The notes under the pieces: generated by a model
Seen by the model: only the letters and a program-made list of their open reading frames with translations
The model's database searches: none
Told to the model about the DNA's origin: nothing
In this document: in pieces, positions 38,642 to 51,658 of the stretch
How positions within the stretch are numbered: the first letter of the stretch is position 1
Layout: every line of letters begins with the position of its first letter
Translations under genes and position numbers: made by a program
Source of the DNA: Pluralibacter gergoviae ATCC 33028 = NBRC 105706
Lineage (GTDB): Bacteria > Pseudomonadota > Gammaproteobacteria > Enterobacterales > Enterobacteriaceae
Direction: 5' to 3'
Length of the DNA: 64,000 nucleotides
Assembly (NCBI RefSeq): GCF_001598855.1
Contig: NZ_BCZS01000007.1
Location: forward strand, 1 to 64,000

Positions 38642-40054
38642 CTACGGCGCCGGATTCACCAGAATTTGTCCGATGGAGCCGCGGTCCGCCAGCTCCAGGG
38701 TCTGGCTGGCGAACTGGAACGGGAAGTGCGGCCACGACGGCTGGCCGAAGTAGACCAGCAGTTCGACCTGGCCGTCGACCCAGACGGTATCTTTCCAGCC
38801 CCGGTCTTCCGGGAACGGCATGGCGCCGTTAACGTTGGTTATCTGGAACATCACCCCTTCGATGTGGAACGACTGCGGCGAGTCGGCGCGCAGCGTCCAG
38901 CGCTCCCAGCTGCCCTGCTGGGCGGTGACGTCGATGCGCTGCGGATCCCACAGGTGGCCGTTGATGCCCGGATCGTCGCCGAGAGTAAAGTCGCGGTTGC
39001 GGATGGGAGACCCGGCCACCATTTCGGTGGGCAGCAGGCGCATCGGCAGGCTGTCGGTGACCAGCGGCAGCAGGCCGGTGGGGCGCAGGGTCAGCACCAG
39101 CGTGGAGATCAGGATGCTGGAAGGCTCAAAGAAGCCGCGAATGCGATCCACGATGCTCGCCGCTTCGCCGCAGGTGATCGACACTTCGTCGCCGTTGGTC
39201 ATGTCGACGAGGATCTCGCGGCGCTCGCCGGGGGCCAGCGACAGCTGCCTGACCGACACCGGCGCCGGCAGAAAGCCCTGGTCGCCGGAAATCACGTGCA
39301 GCGGGCGGCCGTCGCTCATCTGCAGCTGGTAGCGGCGGGCGTTAGAGGCGTTGAGCAGGCGCAGGCGCACCCAGCCGCGCGAAACTTCCACGTAGGGGCT
39401 CTGGGCGCCGTTGACCAGCAGCGTATCGCCGACGAAGCCGCCGCTGCCCGGTTCGCTGTACTCCGGCGCGCCGAAGTTATCCAGCCGCTTGTCCTGGATG
39501 ATCACCGGGAAGTCGTCCACGCCGTAGTGGTTAGGAATAGGTAAGGACTTACTGACTTCATCCTCTACCAGCCACATGCCCGCCAGGCCGTTGTAGACCT
39601 GCTGCGCCATATGGTTGGGGGTATTGGCCTGATACCAGAGGGTGGCCGCGCGCTGGCGGATAGGCAGCACCGGCGCCCAGTCGGCGCTCGGCGACATCAT
39701 TCGCGCCGCGCCGCCCATCAGCGGCCCCGGCACCTGCAGCCCTCGGATAGTCATGGCCACGTTGTCCGTGAGCCGGTTGCTGTAGATAAGCTTAACGTCG
39801 TCGCCGTTCCAGACGCGGATGGTCGGCCCGAGGTAGCGGCCGTTGACGCCCCACACCGGCGCGCGGGTGCCCGGCGTGAATGACCAGTGGGCGCGCTGCA
39901 GCGTCATAAACAGCGGCTGTCCGCGGCGGGACTCCAGCAGAGGCGGCACCGGCAGCGCGGGCTGCTGGCCCGCGGCATTTGCCCTCAGCGGCACGGAGCC
40001 CGCACAAAGTGCAAGCCCTGATGCCTGAATAAACTGACGCCGACTGAGTGACAT
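38642..40054 (-). CDS. ftsP: Cell-division protein FtsP (SufI), multicopper-oxidase-like
   Basis: The 470-residue protein carries a twin-arginine signal (SLSRRQFIQASGLALCAG), so it is exported folded to the periplasm. Three cupredoxin domains follow, but His pairs expected for copper sites are largely missing, as in E. coli FtsP, which stabilises the divisome under stress. It follows plsC in the same direction, 48 bases after its stop. Confidence 0.96.
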   Translation of the reverse strand: MSLSRRQFIQASGLALCAGSVPLRANAAGQQPALPVPPLLESRRGQPLFMTLQRAHWSFTPGTRAPVWGVNGRYLGPTIRVWNGDDVKLIYSNRLTDNVAMTIRGLQVPGPLMGGAARMMSPSADWAPVLPIRQRAATLWYQANTPNHMAQQVYNGLAGMWLVEDEVSKSLPIPNHYGVDDFPVIIQDKRLDNFGAPEYSEPGSGGFVGDTLLVNGAQSPYVEVSRGWVRLRLLNASNARRYQLQMSDGRPLHVISGDQGFLPAPVSVRQLSLAPGERREILVDMTNGDEVSITCGEAASIVDRIRGFFEPSSILISTLVLTLRPTGLLPLVTDSLPMRLLPTEMVAGSPIRNRDFTLGDDPGINGHLWDPQRIDVTAQQGSWERWTLRADSPQSFHIEGVMFQITNVNGAMPFPEDRGWKDTVWVDGQVELLVYFGQPSWPHFPFQFASQTLELADRGSIGQILVNPAP

Positions 40055-40102
40055 ATTAACTCCAGAGTGACAACACCAACGCGGGAAGGTCTTCCCGAAT
40101 GC

Positions 40103-40843
40103 TTATTTTTGTTTTTTTGCCGCTTCGCGCCGGGCCACTTCCTGGTCCAGCTCGTCAATTTTCGCGATCATCATTTCGCGGCAGTAGGCAGCAAGCTCAC
40201 GCACCTTGTCTTTGCTCCACGCGCTGGTATCGACCGGCGGCAGCATCTCGACGATCACCAGACCGTTATCCAGCCTGTTGAGGTTAATCTTGTTCGAGGT
40301 GTTAGAGACGCACACCGGAATAATCGGCACGCCGGCGGCAATGGCCGCGTGGAAGGCGCCGGTTTTAAACGGCAGCAGGCCGCGCCCGCGGCTGCGGGTA
40401 CCTTCCGGGAACATCCAGAAGGAGATTTTGCGTTTCTTAAAGGCATTGACCACTTCCGCGATGGTGCTGTGGGCCTTGGCGCGATTGTTACGGTCAATCA
40501 GCAGATTGCCGGTCAGCCAGTAGAGCTGGCCGAAAAACGGTAGCCACGCCAGGCTCTTTTTGCCGACGGTCACGGTAGGGGGCAGCACGATATTGGAGGC
40601 GGTCACCATGTCATAGTTGTTCTGGTGATTCGCAATATAGATAGCATTGCCGAACTGCTCGTAGCCCGCGGGCAGGCGCTTTTCGACCTTCAGACCAAAA
40701 ACGGGCGCCAGTCGGCCAAACATATGGCCAAAGGTGGCGACGTGCTTCGGATTACGCGGGCTGAACAGGCAATAGATGCTACCCAGAATGCATACGATAA
40801 TGCAGTAGATAACAACAATAATTGCACGTAAAATCAATAACAT
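40103..40843 (-). CDS. plsC: 1-acylglycerol-3-phosphate acyltransferase
   Basis: The 246-residue inner-membrane enzyme makes phosphatidic acid from lysophosphatidic acid. It has an N-terminal membrane segment, the catalytic HX4D motif as His73/Asp78 (ANHQNNYDM), and the substrate motif FPEGTRSRG. Length matches E. coli PlsC (245). It lies between parC and ftsP on the same strand. Confidence 0.98.
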   Translation of the reverse strand: MLLILRAIIVVIYCIIVCILGSIYCLFSPRNPKHVATFGHMFGRLAPVFGLKVEKRLPAGYEQFGNAIYIANHQNNYDMVTASNIVLPPTVTVGKKSLAWLPFFGQLYWLTGNLLIDRNNRAKAHSTIAEVVNAFKKRKISFWMFPEGTRSRGRGLLPFKTGAFHAAIAAGVPIIPVCVSNTSNKINLNRLDNGLVIVEMLPPVDTSAWSKDKVRELAAYCREMMIAKIDELDQEVARREAAKKQK

Positions 40844-40972
40844 AACAACCTCTGAGTCTCAAGCCGTTTCGTGTTATATACCGGCGGAGACACTCTGACT
40901 GGCAGGTCCCTGAAAACGCTATTGTTAATCGCAGCGCACGAATTAACAACGGTTTTACCGCAAATTTTATAC

Positions 40973-40991
40973 GCCCCCGACATGCGGGGGC
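40973..40991 (-). terminator. Hairpin after parC
   Basis: The stem GCCCCCG / CGGGGGC with a loop of about five bases lies 10 bases past the parC stop and is followed on the minus strand by an AT-rich tract (GTATAAAATTT). It is likely to end or attenuate parC transcription before plsC. Confidence 0.6.
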
Positions 40992-41000
40992 AGAAGCCGC

Positions 41001-43259
41001 TTACTCTTCGCTGTCGCCGGCCGCAGGTCGCAGCGGCGAATCAACCTCGATGCGGTCGATTTTCTGCAGGCCGCGCATCAGCGTGCCGCGGCGCCCGCGC
41101 TCGCCGGCGACCTTCTGCAGCTCTTCCGGACGCAGCTTGATTTTGCGCTTGCCGACGTGAATGGTCAGCGTGCTCTGCGGCGGCAGAAGCAGGAGATGGG
41201 CAAGGCCATCGGCCCCGCTTGCCGCGTCTGCAGACGGAATACCGATAATCTTGTTACCCTTGCCCTTCGACAGCTGCGGCAGATCGCTGACCGGGAACAT
41301 CAGCATACGCCCGGCGCGGGTGATGGCCAGCAGGGTATCGGTTTCGTCCTCGATCACCGCGGGCGGCATCACCTGGGCATTTTCCGGCAGGGTAATCATC
41401 GCCTTGCCGGCGCGGTTGCGCGCCACCAGATCGGCGAAGGTGCAGACGAAGCCGTAGCCGGCGTCGGAGGCCATCAGCAGCTTCTGCTCGTCGTTTTCCA
41501 TCAGCATCTGCTCAACCGTCGCCCCCGGCGGCAGCGTCAGCTTGCCGGTAAGCGGTTCACCCTGGCCGCGCGCCGACGGCAGCGTGATCGGGTCGATGGC
41601 GTAGCTGCGCCCGGTGGTGTCGATAAACACCACCGGCTGGTTGCTCTTGCCCTTCACCGAGGCCTTCCAGGCGTCGCCCGCCTTGTAGCTCAGGCCCTTC
41701 GCATCGATATCGTGGCCCTTGGCGCTGCGCACCCAGCCCATCTGCGACAGCACGATAGTGACCGGCTCGGACGGCAGCATGTCGTGCTCGTTCATCGCTT
41801 TGGCTTCTTCGCGCTCGTGCAGCGGCGAGCGGTGGTCGTCGCCGTAGGCGTCGGCGTCGGCCTGCAGCTCTTTCTTCAGCAGGGTATTCATCTTGCGCTC
41901 GGAGGCGAGGATGGCCTGGATCTGATCGCGCTCTTTCTCCAGATCGCTCTGCTCGCCGCGAATTTTCATCTCTTCCAGTTTGGCGAGATGGCGCAGCTTC
42001 AGTTCGAGGATGGCTTCGGCCTGGGTTTCGCTGATGCCAAAGCGCGACATCAGCACCGGCTTCGGCTCATCCTCGGTGCGGATGATGTGGATAACCTCGT
42101 CGATATTGAGGAACGCCACCAGCAAGCCTTCGAGGATGTGCAGGCGCTTAAGCACTTTCTCCAGGCGGTAGTTGAGGCGGCGGCGCACCGTGTCGCGGCG
42201 GAACGCCAGCCATTCGGTGAGGATCTCCAGCAGGTTTTTCACCGCCGGACGGTTATCCAGGCCGATCATGTTGAGGTTAACGCGGTAGCTCTTTTCCAGA
42301 TCGGTGGTGGCGAACAGGTGATTCATCACCTGCTCCATGTCCACGCGGTTGGAGCGCGGGACGATCACCAGCCGGGTCGGGTTCTCGTGATCCGACTCGT
42401 CGCGCAGGTCGTCGACCATCGGCAGCTTCTTGTTGCGCATCTGGGCCGCAATCTGCTCCAGCACGCGGGCGCCGGAAACCTGGTGCGGCAGCGCGGAGAT
42501 CACCACCGCGCCGTCCTCTTTGCTCCACACGGCGCGCATGCGGATGGAGCCGCGGCCGTTCTGGTAGATTTTGCGGATATCGGCGCGGGAGGTGATGATC
42601 TCCGCTTCCGTCGGATAATCCGGCCCCTGGACGATATCCAGCAGTTCGTCGAGGGAGGTTTTCGGCTGCTCAATCAGGGCGATAGCCGCTTTTGCCACCT
42701 CGCGCAGGTTGTGCGGCGGAATGTCGGTGGCCATGCCGACGGCGATGCCGGTGGTGCCGTTCAGCAGAATGTTGGGCAGGCGCGCGGGTAAGGTGCGCGG
42801 CTCCTGCAGCGTGCCGTCGAAGTTGGGCTGCCAGTCAACGGTCCCCTGCCCCAGTTCGCCGAGCAGCACTTCCGCATACTTTGACAGGCGGGATTCGGTG
42901 TAGCGCATGGCGGCGAAGGACTTCGGATCGTCCGGCGCGCCCCAGTTGCCCTGACCGTCCACCAGCGGATAGCGATAGGAGAAGGGCTGCGCCATCAGCA
43001 CCATCGCTTCATAGCAGGCGCTGTCGCCGTGCGGATGGTATTTCCCCAGCACGTCGCCGACGGTGCGGGCCGATTTTTTAAACTTGGCGCTGGCGCTCAG
43101 GCCCAGCTCGGACATGGCGTAAACGATGCGGCGCTGAACCGGCTTAAGCCCGTCGCCGATAAAAGGCAGCGCCCTGTCCATGATGACGTACATGGAGTAG
43201 TCGAGGTACGCCTTTTCGGTAAATTCATGCAGCGCAAGGCGCTCAGCCATATCGCTCAT
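41001..43259 (-). CDS. parC: DNA topoisomerase IV subunit A
   Basis: This 752-residue type IIA topoisomerase subunit breaks and rejoins DNA during chromosome decatenation. The catalytic tyrosine is Tyr120 (AAMRYTES). The quinolone-determining residues are Ser80 and Glu84 ([12 protein letters not shown]), the wild-type susceptible pair. The C-terminal beta-pinwheel follows from about residue 500. The open frame starts 17 codons earlier, but ATG 43259 gives the normal [13 protein letters not shown] and exact E. coli length. Its partner parE is 3.8 kb away. Confidence 0.98.
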   Translation of the reverse strand: MSDMAERLALHEFTEKAYLDYSMYVIMDRALPFIGDGLKPVQRRIVYAMSELGLSASAKFKKSARTVGDVLGKYHPHGDSACYEAMVLMAQPFSYRYPLVDGQGNWGAPDDPKSFAAMRYTESRLSKYAEVLLGELGQGTVDWQPNFDGTLQEPRTLPARLPNILLNGTTGIAVGMATDIPPHNLREVAKAAIALIEQPKTSLDELLDIVQGPDYPTEAEIITSRADIRKIYQNGRGSIRMRAVWSKEDGAVVISALPHQVSGARVLEQIAAQMRNKKLPMVDDLRDESDHENPTRLVIVPRSNRVDMEQVMNHLFATTDLEKSYRVNLNMIGLDNRPAVKNLLEILTEWLAFRRDTVRRRLNYRLEKVLKRLHILEGLLVAFLNIDEVIHIIRTEDEPKPVLMSRFGISETQAEAILELKLRHLAKLEEMKIRGEQSDLEKERDQIQAILASERKMNTLLKKELQADADAYGDDHRSPLHEREEAKAMNEHDMLPSEPVTIVLSQMGWVRSAKGHDIDAKGLSYKAGDAWKASVKGKSNQPVVFIDTTGRSYAIDPITLPSARGQGEPLTGKLTLPPGATVEQMLMENDEQKLLMASDAGYGFVCTFADLVARNRAGKAMITLPENAQVMPPAVIEDETDTLLAITRAGRMLMFPVSDLPQLSKGKGNKIIGIPSADAASGADGLAHLLLLPPQSTLTIHVGKRKIKLRPEELQKVAGERGRRGTLMRGLQKIDRIEVDSPLRPAAGDSEE

Positions 43260-43379
43260 TAATATAGATTCCTCACTCGAAACGCCGCGCGGGGGACCGA
43301 CGGCAAGCATCGGGCGATGATACCCTATCTCGGATGAGGAGTCACAGGGATGCCGCCACGGGCGTGGCGGCGGGGGGCA

Positions 43380-43796
43380 TTACGGATTCACTTTTTTGAG
43401 CTGCTTAACGTCGATTTCTACGCCTTTTTTGTCCTTATCGACTTCGCCGATAATTTCAACCACATCGCTCGGGGTCACGTTCACGCCGTTCCAGTGCTTG
43501 CGGTCGATATCGACGCTGATGGTGCCGGTGCTATCCTTAAAGGTGTAGTCGTCGTCGGAGTTCTGCTGGATGATATTGCCGCGCAGGGTCACCGGAGCGT
43601 CATCCTGCAGACGTTTAGCGGCATCGACGGTGGTCACGCTGCTGTTAGGCCCGGAGAAGCCGCCGGCCTGCTGCTGCGAAGCCGGTGCGCCCGGGCCGGA
43701 AAAACCACCCTGAGTGTTTGCCGCGAATGCCGGCGCCGACATCAGTGCAACGATAGCGGCCAGAGCAAAAGTCTTCTTCACGTTAATTTCTTTCAT
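43380..43796 (-). CDS. ygiW: YgiW/VisP family periplasmic OB-fold stress protein
   Basis: This 138-residue protein has a signal peptide ending near APAFA and a bacterial OB-fold domain (BOF) with VTLRGNIIQQNSDDDYTFKD, SVDIDRKHWNG and EVDKDKKGVEIDVKQLKKVNP. Relatives respond to stress and cationic peptides; Salmonella VisP binds peptidoglycan. A repeat GGFSGP occurs twice in the mature N-terminus. It is divergent from qseBC, as in E. coli, where QseB affects ygiW. Confidence 0.95.
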   Translation of the reverse strand: MKEINVKKTFALAAIVALMSAPAFAANTQGGFSGPGAPASQQQAGGFSGPNSSVTTVDAAKRLQDDAPVTLRGNIIQQNSDDDYTFKDSTGTISVDIDRKHWNGVNVTPSDVVEIIGEVDKDKKGVEIDVKQLKKVNP

Positions 43797-43947
43797 GAGC
43801 GTTCTCCCTTCATCAGTGTTTGATTGTCATTACACAGCATAGAACTTAACGACTTCTTAACCGGTAAAAAAAAGTTTTTTTTGCTGTACACCGCCCTTTT
43901 GCGCGGGTTTACTGACCGCAAACATCGGTTAACGTGGAGACGAACGG

Positions 43948-44607
43948 ATGAGGATTTTACTGATAGAAGATGACAAGCTGATCGGCGACGGCCTGAAGGC
44001 CGGGCTGGTGAAAATGGGCTTTACCCTCGACTGGTTTACCCGCGGCAATGAGGGCAAGGCGGCCCTGTACGCAGCGCCGTACGATGCGGTGATCCTGGAC
44101 CTCACCTTGCCCGGCATTGACGGACTGGAGATCCTGCGCGAATGGCGCGCGAAAGGGAAAAATGAGCCGGTGCTGGTCCTGACCGCCCGCGATGGCCTGG
44201 CCCAGCGCGTGGAGGGCCTGCGCCTCGGGGCCGACGACTACCTGTGTAAACCCTTCGCCCTGATTGAGGTCGCCGCCCGCCTGGAGGCGCTGATGCGCCG
44301 GGCCCACGGTCAGGCCAGCAACGTGCTGCGCCACGGCAACGTCAACCTCAGCCCCGACAACCTGACGGCAACCCTTAACGACGAGCCGCTGCTGCTCAAG
44401 CCGAAAGAGTTCGCCCTGCTGGAGCTGCTGATGCGCAACGCCGGCCGGGTGCTGCCGCGCAAGCTTATTGAAGAGAAGCTCTACAACTGGGACGACGACG
44501 TTTCCAGCAACGCCGTTGAGGTTCACGTCCACCACCTGCGCCGCAAGCTCGGCAGCAGCTTTATCCGCACCGTGCACGGCATCGGCTATACCCTGGGTGA
44601 GCAATGA
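43948..44607 (+). CDS. qseB: QseB response regulator (OmpR family)
   Basis: The 219-residue protein has a receiver domain with phosphoacceptor Asp51 ([13 protein letters not shown]), Thr79 and Lys101, and a winged-helix DNA-binding domain ([24 protein letters not shown]). With QseC it controls motility and virulence genes and also cross-talks with PmrB. It overlaps qseC by four bases (ATGA). Upstream, the 151-base gap to ygiW must contain an autoregulated promoter. Confidence 0.96.
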   Translation: MRILLIEDDKLIGDGLKAGLVKMGFTLDWFTRGNEGKAALYAAPYDAVILDLTLPGIDGLEILREWRAKGKNEPVLVLTARDGLAQRVEGLRLGADDYLCKPFALIEVAARLEALMRRAHGQASNVLRHGNVNLSPDNLTATLNDEPLLLKPKEFALLELLMRNAGRVLPRKLIEEKLYNWDDDVSSNAVEVHVHHLRRKLGSSFIRTVHGIGYTLGEQ

Positions 44608-45953
44608 ATTTTCTCAATAATCTCAGCCTGCGCGTCCGCCTGACGGTGCTGTTTATTTTTGTCACCCTGCTCGCCTGGGGCTGCGCTAGCCTCTTTGCCT
44701 GGCACCACACCACCAAGCAGCTCAACCGCTTGTTTGATACCCAGCAGATCCTGTTTGCCAAGCGGCTGGTGGTGATGAGCTTTAATGAAAAGCATATCAA
44801 GAGTCCGAACCTTGAGCCCAACAAGAAGATCAAGCACGCCAACATGGACGACGATGCCCTGACCTTCGCCATTTTCACCGTCGACGGCAGGATGGTGATC
44901 AACGACGGCGAGAACGGCCCGGATATTCCCTACGCCTACACTCAGGACGGCTTTTTTGACGGGCCGATGTACAACGACGAAGACGAGTGGCGCTATCTGT
45001 GGATAACCACGCCCGACGGCAAGTACCACATCGTGGTCGGCCAGGAGAAGGAGTACCGCGAGGAGATGGCGATGAAAATCATCACCCGCCAGCTGCTGCC
45101 GTGGATCGTGGCGCTGCCGCTGATGATTATGATCATGACCATGCTGCTCAGCCGCGAGCTGTCGCCGCTGAAAAAGCTCACCCGCACGCTGCGCTACCGC
45201 TCGCCTGACGTTGACGAGCCGCTCAGTACCAAAGGCGTTCCCGGCGAGGTTCGCCCGCTGGTCGAAGCGCTCAATCAGCTGTTTACCCGCTCCCACGCCA
45301 TGATGATCCGCGAGCGGCGCTTCACCTCCGACGCCGCCCACGAACTGCGCAGCCCGCTGACGGCGCTCAAGGTGCAGACAGAGGTGGCCCAGATGTCGAC
45401 GGACGATCCAGAGGCGCTGCAGAAGGCGCTCTCTCAGGTTCATTTCGGCATCGACCGCGCTACCCGCCTGGTGGAGCAGTTGCTCACCCTCTCGCGGCTG
45501 GACTCCCTTGACCAGCTGACGGATATCGAGCAGATCTCGATGGCCGATCTGCTGGAGTCCGCGGTGATGGATATTTACCACACCGCGCAGCAGGCCGGGA
45601 TCGAGGTGCGGCTGCACGTTCACGCCCGGGAGACGATCAAGTCCGGCCAGCCGCTGCTGCTCGGCCTGCTGGTGCGCAACCTGCTGGACAACGCGGTGCG
45701 CTACAGCCCGCGCGGCAGCGTGGTGGACGTGAATCTTAAAGCGCACCATTTTACCGTCCGCGACAACGGCCCCGGCGTCAATCAGGAGGCGCTGGCCCAC
45801 ATCGGCGAGCGCTTCTACCGCCCGCCGGGCCAGGATGAGCCCGGCAGCGGCCTGGGACTGTCTATCGTACGGCGGATCGCCACGCTGCACGGTATGTCGG
45901 TCTCTTTCGGCAACGCGCCGGGCGGCGGCTTTATCGCCAAAATCATCTGGTAG
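44604..45953 (+). CDS. qseC: QseC sensor histidine kinase
   Basis: The 449-residue inner-membrane kinase has TM1 (about 12-33), a periplasmic sensor (34-165) with acidic patches such as YNDEDEW, TM2 (about 164-184), phosphoacceptor His246 ([15 protein letters not shown]), N-box [13 protein letters not shown] and G-boxes DNGPG and GSGLGLSI. E. coli QseC is reported to sense autoinducer-3 and catecholamines and to regulate flagella. It is an operon with qseB. Confidence 0.96.
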   Translation: MNFLNNLSLRVRLTVLFIFVTLLAWGCASLFAWHHTTKQLNRLFDTQQILFAKRLVVMSFNEKHIKSPNLEPNKKIKHANMDDDALTFAIFTVDGRMVINDGENGPDIPYAYTQDGFFDGPMYNDEDEWRYLWITTPDGKYHIVVGQEKEYREEMAMKIITRQLLPWIVALPLMIMIMTMLLSRELSPLKKLTRTLRYRSPDVDEPLSTKGVPGEVRPLVEALNQLFTRSHAMMIRERRFTSDAAHELRSPLTALKVQTEVAQMSTDDPEALQKALSQVHFGIDRATRLVEQLLTLSRLDSLDQLTDIEQISMADLLESAVMDIYHTAQQAGIEVRLHVHARETIKSGQPLLLGLLVRNLLDNAVRYSPRGSVVDVNLKAHHFTVRDNGPGVNQEALAHIGERFYRPPGQDEPGSGLGLSIVRRIATLHGMSVSFGNAPGGGFIAKIIW

Positions 45954-46057
45954 GCCGATTATTGCGCATACAGCAAAAGACTTTGCACATTTTGCTAATA
46001 TCCTCACCCATCCGGCGGGGTTAAAATATGCGCATACTGCAGCTTTGAGGACAAACC

Positions 46058-46639
46058 ATGAATAAGATTCTGATTATTAACGGCGGTAAGAAGTTCGGCC
46101 ACTCCAACGGCCAATTGAACGACACCTTGACCGACGTCGCGGCAACCTTCCTGCGCGATCTCGGCCGCGAAGTGCGCGTCGTGCGCGCCGACAGCGACTA
46201 CGACGTGAAGGCCGAAGTGGACAACTTTCTGTGGGCCGATGCGGTTATCTGGCAGATGCCGGGCTGGTGGATGGGCGCGCCCTGGACCGTGAAGAAGTAC
46301 ATCGACGACGTCTTTACCGAGGGCCACGGCTCGCTGTACGCCAGCGACGGCCGCACCCGCTCAGACGCCAGCAAAAAATATGGTTCCGGCGGCCTGATCC
46401 AGGGGAAAAAATACATGCTCTCCCTGACCTGGAACGCGCCGATGGAAGCCTTCACCGAAAAAGACCAGTTCTTCCACGGCGTGGGCGTTGACGGCGTGTA
46501 CCTGCCGTTCCACAAGGCCAACCAGTTCCTCGGGATGGAAGCGCTGCCGACCTTTATCGCCAACGACGTGATAAAAATGCCCGACGTGCCGCGCGATGTA
46601 GCAGAATATCGCAAGCATCTTGGCGAGATTTTTGGTTAA
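46058..46639 (+). CDS. mdaB: NAD(P)H:quinone oxidoreductase MdaB
   Basis: The 193-residue flavodoxin-like FAD enzyme has FMN/FAD-binding regions INGGKKFGHSNGQLN and WQMPGWWMGAPWTVKKYID. It reduces quinones by two electrons and protects the quinone pool. It is upstream of ygiN (33 bases), the quinol monooxygenase that forms a quinone redox pair with it. Confidence 0.96.
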   Translation: MNKILIINGGKKFGHSNGQLNDTLTDVAATFLRDLGREVRVVRADSDYDVKAEVDNFLWADAVIWQMPGWWMGAPWTVKKYIDDVFTEGHGSLYASDGRTRSDASKKYGSGGLIQGKKYMLSLTWNAPMEAFTEKDQFFHGVGVDGVYLPFHKANQFLGMEALPTFIANDVIKMPDVPRDVAEYRKHLGEIFG

Positions 46640-46672
46640 CTGAAGCTCTGATTAAACAGGAGTACGCATATC

Positions 46673-46987
46673 ATGTTGACCGTTATTGCCGAGATCCGTA
46701 CCCGTCCTGGACAGCACCACCGCCAGGCCGTACTCGATCAGTTCGCTAAAATTATTCCGACCGTGCTGAAAGAAGCGGGCTGCCACGGCTACACGCCGCT
46801 GGTGGACGCCGCCACCGGCCTGAGCTTCCAGGCCACTGTCCCGGACTCTATCGTCATGGTGGAGCAGTGGGAGAGCGCCGCGCATCTGGAAGCGCACCTG
46901 GCGACGCCGCACATGAAGGCGTTCGGCGAGGCGACCAAAGGCGACGTGCTGGAGATGGACATTCGCGTTCTGCAGCCGGGCGTCTGA
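46673..46987 (+). CDS. ygiN: Quinol monooxygenase YgiN
   Basis: The 104-residue protein has the ABM (antibiotic biosynthesis monooxygenase) ferredoxin-like fold with TVIAEIRTRPG, GCHGYTPLVD, VMVEQWESAAHLEAHLATPH. E. coli YgiN oxidises menadiol back to menadione, completing a quinone cycle with MdaB. It has an AGGAG site and is followed by a strong terminator. Confidence 0.96.
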   Translation: MLTVIAEIRTRPGQHHRQAVLDQFAKIIPTVLKEAGCHGYTPLVDAATGLSFQATVPDSIVMVEQWESAAHLEAHLATPHMKAFGEATKGDVLEMDIRVLQPGV

Positions 46988-47000
46988 ACCGCCTGAATGA

Positions 47001-47028
47001 AAAAACCGGCGAATTCGCCGGTTTTTTT
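47001..47028. terminator. Bidirectional terminator between ygiN and parE
   Basis: A perfect palindrome centred on GAATTC (AAACCGGCGAATTCGCCGGTTT) flanked by A and T runs serves the convergent genes ygiN (plus) and parE (minus). Confidence 0.93.
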
Positions 47029-47044
47029 GTGCCTTCAGCGACGT

Positions 47045-49541
<2,497 letters not shown>

Positions 49542-49542
<1 letters not shown>

Positions 49543-50369
49543 CAGTACCCCTCCGAGCCGGTATCTGGCCTGAACTGCGCACCGTCAAGCCGGCACACTT
49601 CGGTGGTCAGCGTGCCGTCGGGGTGCAGGTCTATCCAGCGCCAGCCTGGGGCAATGGTGTCCAGCGTAAAATTGGCGCAGTGCGGTTTGAACTGCACGCA
49701 GGTAGAGGGCGTGGCCATCATCCGGCGGCCATTCCAGTCAACGTCCATCTCCTGGTGAATATGACCGCAGAGGAGATTGCGTGCGTTGGGATAGCGGGAC
49801 AATACGCCGTCAAGGGCGCCGGCATTGCGCAGGCTGTGCTGATCGAGCCAGCTGCAGCCCGCCGCCAGCGGATGGTGGTGCAGTAATAGCAGAGTGTAGC
49901 GTTCGCCGGCATCTGCCAGCTTATGCTCCAGCCACTCCAGCTGGAAGTCGCTCAGCTCGCCGTGGGGCACGCCAAACACCTGGCTGTCGAGCAGCAGGAT
50001 CTGCCAGCGGTCGCCCACCAGCACGCGCTTTGCCGGAGAGATCCCCGCATTCTGCAGCGCACTGTACATCGCAGGCTGAAAGTCGTGATTGCCCGGCAGC
50101 CAGACGCAGGGATGGGTAAAACCGGCGATGCCCTCGGCAAAATGCTGATAGGCCTCCGCGGAGTGGTCCTGGGCTAGATCGCCGGTGGCGACAATAAGAT
50201 CGAATTCGCGCTGAGAGTTGCGAATGGCCGCCAGGACAGCCTGATAGCTTTCCCAGGTGTTCACGCCCAGCAGCGTCTCGTGTTTCTGCGCAAAAAGGTG
50301 GGTATCGGTAATTTGTAATATCCTGCCCCTGGTCCCACCGGCCAGAGGAAGGTTTAACAGGCTTTCCAA
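49542..50369 (-). CDS. cpdA: 3',5'-cyclic-AMP phosphodiesterase CpdA
   Basis: The 275-residue metallophosphoesterase has all metal-binding motifs: ITDTHLF (Asp22, His24), [23 protein letters not shown] and CGHIHQ. It degrades cAMP and tunes CRP signalling; with QseC nearby it is part of a conserved neighbourhood. Length matches E. coli. It overlaps yqiA by one base and follows yqiB by 37 bases. Confidence 0.97.
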
Positions 50370-50406
50370 ATGGTGTCCTTAGGTTTCGTCCTCAGGTTTC
50401 TCGACG

Positions 50407-50829
50407 CTAACAAACCGGAATCGCCATCGCTCCATGTGCTAAACAGTATCGTAGCCAGTCGGCTAAAAACTGGTTAATTTGATGCTTTTCATCACGCTGA
50501 TGCAACTTTTTATTCGGATAATCATAGCGCGCCTTGAAGCGAAAGATCTGCTGGCTCGAACACACTTCAGCCACCATCGCATCATGATAGAGCCGCACCG
50601 TCATCGACGGCAGGCTCCAGTAGCTGACTTTTGGTACCGTTTGCTCTATTTCAACCAGCGTAGTGTAGCGGGTTGATTCACTGATGGTTAGCCGGTATTG
50701 AGCATTGCCCACCTGATAGGTCACCGTTTCGCCGGGTGCGTCAGTCTGAGGCAGCAGGCGGCGCAGCTGGGCGAAATTGGTTTCGCACAGGCGCATCATT
50801 TCTGGGAAGTCAGGTGTATAGCGCTTCAT
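50407..50829 (-). CDS. yqiB: DUF1249 protein YqiB
   Basis: The 140-residue soluble protein of the DUF1249 family has no known activity. It starts [16 protein letters not shown] and contains the pattern [19 protein letters not shown]. The frame is open for 32 codons upstream within nudF, but ATG 50829 overlaps the nudF stop as ATGA, the usual arrangement. Confidence 0.93.
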   Translation of the reverse strand: MKRYTPDFPEMMRLCETNFAQLRRLLPQTDAPGETVTYQVGNAQYRLTISESTRYTTLVEIEQTVPKVSYWSLPSMTVRLYHDAMVAEVCSSQQIFRFKARYDYPNKKLHQRDEKHQINQFLADWLRYCLAHGAMAIPVC

Positions 50830-51458
50830 GTTGTCCACTCGTTTCGTAATGTCTGATAATGCAACTGCAGCCACTGCAGGGCGATGATAGAGGCTGCGTT
50901 GTCGATTTTCCCCTCTTCTACCCACTGATAAGCCTGCTCCCTGCTTACCACATGAACCCGAATGTCTTCGTTCTCATCAGCCAGACCGTGAATACCCTTC
51001 GCGGTCGTGGCGTCCACTTCGCCAACCAGAATGGTCAGGCGCTCGCTGGTGCCGCCGGGACTTGCCAGGTAGCTCAGCACTTCCGTTACGCGACCGACGT
51101 CCAGCCCGGCCTCTTCGACCGCTTCACGCCGCGCCACGTCTTCCGGGCTTTCGCCCTCTTCAATCATGCCCGCCACCATCTCCAGCAGCCACGGCGTCCT
51201 GCTGGTGTCGTAAGCCGCGATGCGGATCTGCTCAACCAGCACCACTTCATCACGCACAGGGTCAAAGGGTAGCAAGACTGCGGCGTGACCGCGCTCAAAA
51301 ATTTCGCGCCGCACTTCCCCGCTCATCTCGCCGTTAAACAAACGGTGACGGAAGCGGTAAAGATCCAGGGAAAAAAAGCCTTTATACAGCGATTCACGCG
51401 CAATAAATTCCACATCTTCTTTGCCGTAATCGACAAGGTTGTTGTTTTTCTTAATCAT
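50826..51458 (-). CDS. nudF: ADP-ribose pyrophosphatase NudF
   Basis: The 210-residue Nudix hydrolase has an intact Nudix box ([22 protein letters not shown]). It cleaves ADP-ribose to AMP and ribose 5-phosphate. It is first of the nudF-yqiB-cpdA-yqiA-parE operon and divergent from tolC with a 200-base gap. Confidence 0.97.
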   Translation of the reverse strand: MIKKNNNLVDYGKEDVEFIARESLYKGFFSLDLYRFRHRLFNGEMSGEVRREIFERGHAAVLLPFDPVRDEVVLVEQIRIAAYDTSRTPWLLEMVAGMIEEGESPEDVARREAVEEAGLDVGRVTEVLSYLASPGGTSERLTILVGEVDATTAKGIHGLADENEDIRVHVVSREQAYQWVEEGKIDNAASIIALQWLQLHYQTLRNEWTT

Positions 51459-51658
51459 TATCGTGTTCCGGTTTGAACAGTGATGAAATTATGGATTTTC
51501 AGCCTCGGCGGCTACTGTTTTACCGCCATTATGATAGATTGGTGCAAATTACCGCCGGATGGCACAATACGCCAACTTTTTAAATAAGTTGCCTCTGGTA
51601 CAATCATCGACCATTTTTGAGTAGATCAGCGCTAAATGCTTCACAACAAGGAAAGCAA

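Noticed and set aside
42900-43030. Possible quinolone-resistance change in parC
   Set aside because: Ser80 and Glu84 are both the wild-type residues.
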